In this document: one piece after another, positions 56,164 through 64,000 of the stretch
How positions within the stretch are numbered: position 1 is the stretch's first letter
Layout: each line of letters opens with the position of its first letter
NCBI GenBank assembly: GCA_035222895.1
Contig: JAVYIG010000311.1
Location: 53,501-117,500 of the forward strand
Source of the DNA: Strongylocentrotus droebachiensis
Lineage: Eukaryota; Echinodermata; Echinoidea; Camarodonta; Strongylocentrotidae
Length of the DNA: 64,000 bases
Direction: 5' to 3'
Translations under genes and position numbers: made by a program
The notes under the pieces: generated by a model
What the model was told of the DNA's origin: nothing
What the model saw: only the letters and a program-made list of their open reading frames with translations
Databases searched by the model: none

Positions 56164-56487
56164 AATAAGGGAGTTTACAGATACAATCTGCGCATGGGCA
56201 GATAAAGGTCATTTGTACCAAAAAGGTAAAACCCACCAGAGATGAATACTGGATATGCGCTCATGAAAGTTATGTAACATTATTCATTTATGCACCAACG
56301 GTACATTCTAAGATACGCAGGTGGAAGTATTCTTTTAAAGAGGGCAAACAAAAGGTATTCATGGAGCACATCTAGGACTTTGGCAGTTATTATTCTAAGA
56401 TGCTCAAATTGGAACGTCTCCATGTGTAAAAGATCTGTGGATATTTGGGGTCATTTGTACCATGTGCTATCTGTAAACTCCCTTATT
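56164..56487. mobile_element. Inverted-repeat element, family E (second copy)
   Basis: 324 bases, same orientation as the copy at 50097 and differing by only about a dozen bases. Perfect inverted ends. It directly abuts the CG-rich element at 56501. Confidence 0.88.
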
Positions 56488-56500
56488 CAAATAGCTCACT

Positions 56501-57210
56501 TATGCCTGGATTACATTTGCCCCAGGGCCGTACGATAAATTAGTCTACGATTTTTCGTAGACATCGTAGGAGGCTACGGGCTACGATGTTTGTGTTTACA
56601 TTATTTACGAGCATCGTGCCATTTATTGTATTGGCCCTCGGGGGCAGGCCGGGGCGAATCCGTACAGAGGCTGCTCGGAGATTGTACGGAGATCGTGCAA
56701 TTTGAAGGCAGTAGCCGTGCAGTCTCCGAAGCCTCCGCACGGAAATCGTACGGAGCCCGTGCTTCCTTGCAAAGGTTGCGCGGAGAAGGCGCGGGATGAA
56801 TGCTCAATATCACGGATACTGCACGGACAGCGAGCAGCAAATTTGCGATAGCTGTGCAATGGCCGTGCGAATGCCCCACGAGTCTACAATCTCTGTACGA
56901 TTTTTGTTTGCCCCCATGTTCACCGAAAAATCGTACGTTTGCTGCACAATCAGTGCGAGGCCTCCGGGCGATGCCCGTGCGGGGATTGTACAATGCCACC
57001 TACGACATGTATATGGGCTACGGGCTTACGATTTTTTCAAATTTGTTTAACTTCTCGCGAAACAAAATCGTAAAGGCTGCGGAGCCCGTGAATACGTACG
57101 AAAATATCACGGCCGCCTCCTGCCTCCGCATAGAGGCCGCACGGAAAAGGGTATACGGGCAGGATACGGGCTCCGCAGACTAATCGCAGGCCAAATGTAA
57201 TCCAGGCATA
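56501..57210. mobile_element. CG-rich element with long inverted ends
   Basis: Left end TATGCCTGGATTACATTTGC (56501-56520) and right end CCAAATGTAATCCAGGCATA (57191-57210) are inverted repeats. The interior is unlike the flanks: many CGTACGG, GTGCGG and CGGAGCC repeats and high CpG. Frames are open on both strands but have no recognisable protein, so this is composition, not coding. Confidence 0.75.
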
Positions 57211-58199
57211 AATTAGCTAACTTCGAATCATTGGGTGATCGCGTCGGGTCGGGTGGTCGCATTACCCGAGCTTTTTTCATGAAATATCGGGGTTACTTTT
57301 TGTGAAATGAAACCCTCTCATCTACAAATGATCTGGTTCAATTTACCCTACATTTTGAGAGAGCCCTTGGACAAATCTTCGAAAGGTCGCGCCATCTTCC
57401 GCCCCCGGTTCACGGTAACCGCCCAACCAGATTTGATGACCCGACGATTCGAAGTAGGTCGGCCTACATTATTGATAGCATTTCTCCCATTCAAAACGAA
57501 ATCCCCTAATGCTCGAACATTCTGAATAATTTAGGAGCTAACGGAGGATCAGATTGAAAATACTACATCACCGTAGGATTGCCACTACGCCAATTATGAA
57601 GTCACTCTATAACGATCTCAAGTTTTACAAATTTAAAGCTTTCTTCCTGTTTATGCCAATTTGGTCCCATCTTTCACCAATCTATTTTTCTGATATGTCT
57701 GCTTTTATTCAGATTAACTTGCTATTAAAGTTGGATAATCCTCTATCCCCTTGAACAAGAATATAACGGTTACTACGGCGTACAACACAGCTCCTGTATT
57801 TCTGAATATGTCATTTTCGTAATGTAACCACATAATAATGATATACTTGTGCCTCGATACGGATTATTTCTTTCACCTGTTACGAATACAGTTATTGTAT
57901 TTCGATAGTCAGACTGCACATATTGCGTGTTGTTAGGTAGGGCAAGACATAATGTTTGTCCTACCTAGCAACAAGTGTGTATGTAAGCAATTTGAATTAT
58001 GATCATTAGGATACATTACTTTATACAGATGAATGAAATACTTCGTATCGAGGCGCTTCCCAAAGGCTTATGCATAAATTTGGTTTCATTACGAAAAATG
58101 GCCCATTATGTTGAGGCCTGTATCATTTTAGCTGCTTATCTTATCGATATTATGGTAATGTCTAGTTCGGGCCCCGTGTCCCATTTTATGGCAATATCT

Positions 58200-58337
58200 G
58201 GGCCCCGTTGCACAAAACTTACCATTGACGGTAACTTTGCCACCAACTACTATGGAAACCTTGATTTTGATTGGCTGTTGAGCCCTGTTACCATGGTGAA
58301 AGTTACCATCAATGGTAAGTTTTATGCAACGGGCCCC
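58200..58337. mobile_element. GGGCCC-type foldback element
   Basis: Ends GGGCCCCGTTGCACAAAACT and TTTTATGCAACGGGCCCC with inner arms TTACCATTGACGGTAACTTT and AAAGTTACCATCAATGGTAA. A further GGGCCCCGTGTCC lies just upstream at 58169. Confidence 0.75.
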
Positions 58338-58524
58338 TGATCAGTTCATTGCTACAAGTGATTTGTGAAATAATCATAAATGCTATGCAAAATGAGTGCC
58401 ATTTTGTTATTGGTGGATAAAGCTCCATGACTATACATGTATCTGTTGGCCTTTTCGCCTTGTCTGTCTGTCTTTCTCTCTTCTTCTACATGACTGTACG
58501 TATTCATCTTTCAACTTCTTTACT

Positions 58525-58529
58525 ACATA

Positions 58530-58562
<33 letters not shown>

Positions 58563-58645
58563 CCCCTCTCTTCCTCCCCTCTCTCTCTCTCTCTCTCTTC
58601 TCTCTCCCCCTCTCTTCCTCACCTCTCTCTCTCTCTTTTACGATG
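58525..58645 (+). repeat. CT microsatellite with two-copy internal duplication
   Basis: CTCTCTCTCTCTTCTCTCTC, then CCCCCTCTCTTCCTC present twice. No gene. Confidence 0.85.
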
Positions 58646-59387
58646 ATTGTGTACGCTATGCTTTGTAGTTTATCGTATTCAAAGGACTCCGTTCTTTGAA
58701 TAATGTTGTTTTTTAATAGTTGACGAAATCGAAAATGTAACCATTCATGTGCGAAAAACAAGTTTGACTCAGTATCATGGATATGCAACTCAAATTTTAA
58801 AGAGATTTTTGCATCATAAACTTATGGAATAATTCTAGCGTAAATGGCTTCTGAAAGTGATTAATGCGATCCATGTCTTGCCTGTATTGAATATTGAACA
58901 GTTTTGCGAAGATATTCGGTCATGTATATAATCCGATGTATTTATTCAGTTTCTAAATATGGTTATTAATATTTATTATTAAGTTTAGCGAGATAATCAT
59001 TGTGTACCATTATAGTTATATTGTCCACCCCAACCCCCAACCTTGTTTTGTTTTAAAGGAGTAACAAGATATAATCGAATATTATTTAAATGTCATGAAC
59101 GTAAATGTAAACATAAAACCTTTTTCACTTCATTCCCAATAATTTGAAGGAAAATATCTTTCCGTGTGACGAATGTTATCACAGAGAGGTTTTTTTCTAA
59201 TCATAATTAATTCCAAATGATCATAATTATTTTCGACCATAAGGTAAATAAACGATATGTCAACAAAGCAAACAAAAGCGATGGCAACAAAATATAAGGG
59301 TCAAATCTGACTGACATGAGCGCTATACAAGTACCCATTATTATTATTATTTCCGACTAGTATTTATTGAAACAGTACCATGTATCT

Positions 59388-59610
59388 TGTGGAGGTGTCG
59401 TTAATATAGTGGTTCATTCACTTGACTCCTAATCCAAGGGTTAAGGGTTCGAATCACATCCAGGAACCAATGTCCTTCGGCCAAACATTAATCTATATTT
59501 GCCACTCTCCACCCAGGTGTAAATGGATACTCCTGGCAATTGCTTTGCAGGGGGCGTAACAAGAGCAGTACATGTATTGATAATGATTTGGGTATACCCT
59601 GGGTAAATAA
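59388..59610 (+). mobile_element. tRNA-derived SINE
   Basis: B box GGTTCGAATC near 59447, then CCTTCGGCCAAACATTAATC and CCACCCAGGTGTAAATGG, ending in an AATAAAACTC-type tail. Related tails (CCAGGTGCCCATTTACC) are at 26745-26790. Confidence 0.6.
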
Positions 59611-59915
59611 AACTCAATTAATAATGTTATTTATTATGATTACTACGTGCATGACCATATCCTGACACATTTTCATCATATTAATGGTGCTAGTAAGCAA
59701 ACTGATGTCTGTTTTTAAGACCATGGTATCTTATTCGTTTAAAAGGAAAATATCGTTTATTGTTTTTGTTTTTTTTTTAATTTCGTATAGCATTTATGTT
59801 TCTTTTTACTAACAAGAGCAAAGTAAATATGCTGCAAATGTATTCTGTTTATTGAATGTATTCATCTTTTTTCTGTAAAAGAAAAATAATATTGTTTTAC
59901 CAAGGGACTATCCAC

Positions 59916-60117
59916 TTAAAGGCTTGTTCAGATATGACGATTTTTTTTTACTGACGATGTAAAGAGTCACGTTTCATATTTCTGAATCTTATAACACAGA
60001 GTTTAATGAATACGCGTAAGTCCGTTCGGCGTTTCTTGTTGCACGCATTTGCCATTCATTTTACACGTTAACAAAAAACGCGGCGGTAAACCGCGCCATA
60101 TCTGAAAAACCCTTTAA
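59916..60117. mobile_element. TTAA-flanked element, family F (intact)
   Basis: About 200 bases from TTAAAGGCTTGTTCAGATATG to CATATCTGAAAAACCCTTTAA. Interior ATTCATTTTACACGTTAAC and AAACGCGGCGGTAAACCGCG (a hairpin). A degenerate relative lies at about 20869-21106. Confidence 0.75.
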
Positions 60118-60616
60118 GCTCATAGTTTGGTTTTCTTTTCATTATTATGTAAGAGGTTTTATGTTGTATGATTCCATCGTTGAAATTGCCTCAAAGAAAC
60201 AGTAAAAAAAACTCGCCGAAGTATGTTCAACGTGAATTTGTGTTATATCGTCTCTTGTTTGTTTGTTTTGAGTATTGTTTTGCCTGTAATAATGTTCCTC
60301 AGTGGGTAATTATTTGTTGCGATAATGTCCCTCAGTGGGTAATTATTTTTGCGGTAATATGTTCCTCAGTAGGTATTTATCATCCTATAAGACCGACAGC
60401 TCATGAGACCGACGATCAATGAGAACAACAGCCCACGGTATCGTTAACCTTCTACATCCCCCCCCCCCCCCCCACCAAATAAGGGGGGGGGGGCGGGAGA
60501 ATTTTTTTTTTTCAAGAGGCCCGCAAACAGACACGTCGGTATGTCGGTTTCTTGGGCTGTCGGTCTTGTAAACCATTTGTAAAATTTCTATTCCGAAGGC
60601 CCACGAGCTCCCGGGC

Positions 60617-61124
60617 TTAAAGGTAATACAAAGTTTTGGGAAATGTTGAAAATTGGGTGGATAGTAATTCTTTACAATTTTGATATATTTGGATGCCCCT
60701 GAGGATGTATTAAAAGCACTACAATATTTAGCCCCTAAAACACTTTTGCTTTCGAGAAAAATTGAATATAAAAATTTACCGGTGCTCCAGGTAAATTTTG
60801 ATAAATTTCAAATAGCGCCTACGGCCGTACAATGGTAGCTGCGACCATGAAAATCTCAGAATATGTAGTTGTGATATACAATTTCCAAACGGGATAACTA
60901 ATCGGTCGATTTTAGTCAAGAAACATTGTTGTATAGCTTAATTAATATATTGACCTCGAGAGGGAGCTATACAACATAAAGAGTATTTTATTAACAATTT
61001 CATAACTTTAGATTCGATTTAACCGCTAAAACGATCACTGGATATTGTAGGATCGCATATGCTTCCAATATGTTCATTTGAACCAAATTCATGACCCCAT
61101 ACCAAAACTTTGTATTACCTTTAA
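60617..61124. mobile_element. TTAA-flanked element, family D (inverted copy)
   Basis: 508 bases, from TTAAAGGTAATACAAAG to CTTTGTATTACCTTTAA. Relative to 45048 its interior runs in the other direction, for example GGGGTCATGAATTTGGTTCA there and TGAACCAAATTCATGACCCC here. Confidence 0.85.
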
Positions 61125-61356
61125 GCCACCTTGCAGACAACAAGTCTTTTTACCCGTCGTAGAAGATTAATACATCATGGGCCTGAGCTAAAAGACTATA
61201 TGCTGCATCGCATGCATATATTAAGGCATGTACTGTAGCTGCTCAGTCATGGTTAGACTATAGATTTAAATCTTTTGTGCAACTTTGGTAAATTTCATCG
61301 AGTTCGGACTGCAGACTAGGCCTACGTCATCAAACCCCATTGACATTTAGCAACCT

Positions 61357-62144
61357 TTAAAGGCCAAGTCCACTCCAAAAATAATATGCTTTTAGTAGAT
61401 GCAGAAAAACAAGAGAAACAGAGCAAACAAAATTTGAGTAAAAATCGGACAACTAATTAAGGAAGTCATGAACTTTTTTTAAAAGTATGACAAACTATGG
61501 AACTTAGAAAATCAATATACAAATTGCCAGTTTGGTTATCAGTTTGTGACGTCATTGCTTTACTAGTTACCAATTGATTTATATAGTTATATCGCATTCA
61601 TTTTCCCCCTTTTATCCCCAAAACTTGATTTCCTCATGCCTTTGCCCAGGTTATATGATTTGTATCATAATTGCGTGCATTACATTTCACAAATTCTTTT
61701 GTGAACTTTGAAGAGTTGATACGATGTTTTGAATATTTTAAATTCATAATCATTAATTTTTATATTAATAGTTTATCAAAATTCAAACTTTTCAAAATTT
61801 AACTTTTTTTAAATCTCGATATTAGTGCATCCACACAAAAACATATTACTTTCAATATAACTTGGATGCTAGTGTGAGGAAATAAGATTTTTTAGGGGAA
61901 AAATTTGAAATTGATATTATATCAATATAAAGAAAACAATTATTGGATAGTGATGCAATGACGTCACAGACTCATGTGTGAGTTTCCAATGTGTCTTGTG
62001 ATTTTCAAACTTTTTCATGTCATTCAAACTTTGTAGCTTTTTTATTAGTTATCCGAGTTTGCTCAAACCCTTTTTGGTTTGGTTTGTCTGATTGTTCTGC
62101 TTCTATTGAAAGTAAATTATTTTTGGAGTGGACTTGCCCTTTTT
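61357..62144. mobile_element. TTAA-start element, family G
   Basis: About 790 bases bounded by AAGTCCACTCCAAAAATAAT (left) and ATTATTTTTGGAGTGGACTT (right), long near-perfect inverted ends. AT-rich interior without a long ORF. It abuts a CT-rich microsatellite. Confidence 0.8.
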
Positions 62145-62150
62145 GCCCGT

Positions 62151-62183
<33 letters not shown>

Positions 62184-62385
62184 CTCTTCTGCTATCTCTC
62201 TCTCTCCAGCATGAACTTAAACACCGAAACACACATACACACGCACACAAACGCACACAATCTCTCTCTCTCTCTCCCTCTCTCTCTATCTATCTATCTC
62301 TCTCCTGCTATCTCTCTCTCTCTCTCTCTCCAGCATGAACTTAAACACCGAAACACACGCACACAATCTCTCTCTCTCTCTTTAG
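62145..62385 (+). repeat. CT/CTAT microsatellite with a tandem duplication
   Basis: A block of CT repeats, CTGCTATCTC, CCAGCATGAACTTAAACACC and CACACGCACACA occurs twice in a row (about 125 bases per copy). Confidence 0.85.
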
Positions 62386-62810
62386 ACTTTTACACATGAA
62401 CCGACCCCCTCTCCATCACACACGCTTTACAAAATGCTGGATATGCCCCTAAATAGAAACACTCTGACGAAAATGAGATGCCATCAGCGAAAAATGTTTA
62501 TTAAATCCGAGTCGTATTCTCAAGACTTCATCCTGATCGAATAGACGACTTCACAAAATGACATTTTACGGATAAACTTATAGACATAATTATGATTGAG
62601 GATAGAAATTTACAACAAATCTCGGTAGTATCATTTCACGTCGACATTGTTAACGAATGTTAGTTAGAAATGTCACGAAAAGGTTTCAGACTTTCACGAT
62701 ATTCGCAAACGTTTGAATGAGTAAGCCCTACTCGATAAGCCTACATTAGAGTTCTGTTGCGAGCTCATTTCGTACCTGTTTTACACAAAAATGTTCATGT
62801 ATGGTTACTC

Positions 62811-62970
62811 TCATAATATCTTATTTCACTGAAGCACAACTATTATTCGGCATCTTCATCTTAAGAACGCCTTAAGATGCTCCTCGCTGCAAGCAATTAA
62901 GAAGTATATCGCTACCAAAGCGAGGAGCCTTAATAATAAGTAGTGCTTCAGTGAAATAAGATATTATGAT
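62811..62970. mobile_element. Foldback/inverted-repeat element
   Basis: Arms CATAATATCTTATTTCACTG and CAGTGAAATAAGATATTATG are perfect over at least 20 bases, with a second inner pair (AAGATGCTCCTCGCT and AGCGAGGAGCCTT). About 160 bases. Confidence 0.8.
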
Positions 62971-63562
62971 AGTTCGTTTATGGATGCAAGTTATCTGACG
63001 GCGCAAACAACAGAATTCTGAGCAATTTTTTTTTATTTTTTTAATATTTTTTACACTGATTTTTTTTCACGGCTTATCAGCTATAATGTTCTATTTTTAT
63101 TGATATTTTTCACAATTTAAATAATATTCAAATAATCGAACGTTACATAAGAATCATAAATTAAGTAAATCACATTTAAAAGTATGTATATTTCAACAAC
63201 ATATACATCGCAAGGAATTTGGATTTCCAAAATTGATGCTTTTAATGCCCATAATAATTATTCGAGATCAATTTACAAATAAGCTGTAATCATTATTGAT
63301 GGGACGGAATTTTGAAAAAGACAGTTTTCTTCTAATTACAATTTGAATGAGAAGTAGTATAATTTTATGTTAAATACTGAAATGCACTTCTATACTTTAC
63401 ATCAAAGAAAAGTACCTCAACATGAATATGATAACTATTAAAGCGAACGTCCACGACCCCTGGTAACTTGAAACCCGATGTGTACAGTGATCATTACTTC
63501 AGTATACAACATATCGAAAAAGAATACCGATGGCAAATACAACTCGTCTAAAAGGCAGACCT

Positions 63563-63675
63563 GGGCCCCGTCTTATAAACAATTGCGATTAATCGCAACT
63601 ATGATCGCAACTATGATAGGGGACTACCCACTTACGATTGATTTGGATCAATCGGAACTTTTTGTAAAAAAGGGG
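63563..63675. mobile_element. GGGCCC-type foldback element
   Basis: GGGCCCCGTCTTATAAACAA at the left, decayed right end. Interior ATTAATCGCAACTATGATCG resembles the copy at 17545. Confidence 0.6.
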
Positions 63676-63805
63676 ACAAATATAAGTTCAGGCTATTATA
63701 ACACAACCATTTGTAAAGAAACTTAACCATATTTGCACAAAATACAACTATATGAGCACAAGTTTATAAATATCACGAAAATATATAGTTTTAATAGATG
63801 CTATT

Positions 63806-64000
63806 TTACATATCCCACGGAAAGCCTTCTGGTCTCGGGGGAGCGATATTTGGAGGAGGAGGAAATGGTGGAGCATTGTTGGGGATGCTCGGGAAGTCTG
63901 GGATCGGTGGAAGAAGTCCCCTGTCCATGCCCGGCCATGTCGGCCGAGGTTTCGGGTGTAACCGTTGACGCCATGGTCCGCCAAGTCTTCGAAGGCCAAA
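63806..64000 (-). CDS. Proline-rich C-terminal exon of an unidentified gene (runs off the window)
   Basis: The minus strand is open from the window edge to a TAA at 63806-63808 and encodes 64 residues: FGLRRLGGPWRQ, then a Pro-rich tail GLLPPIPDFPSIPNNAPPFP, PPPNIAPPRP and finally EGFPWDM. Base composition is far more GC-rich than the flank and codon thirds are GC-ended, as in the other coding exons of this window. A splice acceptor inside the stretch cannot be excluded. I do not recognise the protein; a role for the proline tail as a ligand for WW or SH3 domains is only a possibility. Confidence 0.5.
   Translation of the reverse strand, partial: FGLRRLGGPWRQRLHPKPRPTWPGMDRGLLPPIPDFPSIPNNAPPFPPPPNIAPPRPEGFPWDM

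Larger units (their letters stand above)
54951..63562. other. Repeat-rich region downstream of the HDX-like gene
   Basis: Apart from the elements listed separately, I see no exon. The remainder (for example 57211-58199 and 58700-59380) is AT-rich unique-looking DNA with short non-conserved ORFs. C and G runs at 60460-60493 form a possible hairpin. Confidence 0.6.

Noticed and set aside
56540..57183. Overlapping ORFs on both strands, 66-132 codons
   Set aside because: Caused by the stop-poor CG-rich interior of the element; no protein family resemblance.

Overview
The window is eukaryotic genomic DNA, AT-rich, with small exons in kilobase-scale introns. The protein-level matches (POLQ, KDM1A, HDX), the density of short inverted-repeat elements and the recurring ACATGTACATGTA-type motifs suggest a marine invertebrate deuterostome, most likely a sea urchin. 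The taxon is an inference; no species marker was seen.

Region 1 (1-19.6 kb, + strand) holds the 3' part of DNA polymerase theta (POLQ). Fifteen exons join in one open frame of 2246 codons plus stop, from the C-terminal part of the helicase half, through one very large central exon, to the complete A-family polymerase. A 5'-truncated LINE lies antisense in one intron. Region 2 (19.6-22.5 kb) is the tail-to-tail interval. Region 3 (22.46-35.3 kb, - strand) is a complete lysine demethylase KDM1A/LSD1 gene with fourteen coding exons that splice to 844 aa. Region 4 (35.3-48 kb) is KDM1A upstream sequence and repeats. It includes a candidate small two-exon ORF, a decayed SGNH-like fragment and a 3 kb element with hAT-like termini that contains a tandem satellite array. 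Region 5 (48.05-54.88 kb, + strand) is an HDX-type divergent homeobox gene of four coding exons and 498 aa. Region 6 (54.9-63.8 kb) is mostly short mobile elements and simple repeats. Region 7 (63.8-64 kb, - strand) is probably the last exon of another gene, proline-rich and ending at a stop.

The genes are not an operon. POLQ acts in theta-mediated end joining, KDM1A removes mono- and dimethyl marks from histone H3, and HDX is a DNA-binding homeodomain protein. Their neighbourhood is simply synteny.

The most unusual signal is that all three recognised genes carry extra, mostly broken copies of their own exons directly beside the working exon: four in POLQ, one in KDM1A and two in HDX. One POLQ copy (10262-10352) is still open, phase-compatible and has a good donor, so it could be a live alternative exon. 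The second is the composite satellite-carrying element at 40.9-43.9 kb with matching ends and an 8 bp target duplication. I saw no clear evidence for an entirely new biological system.
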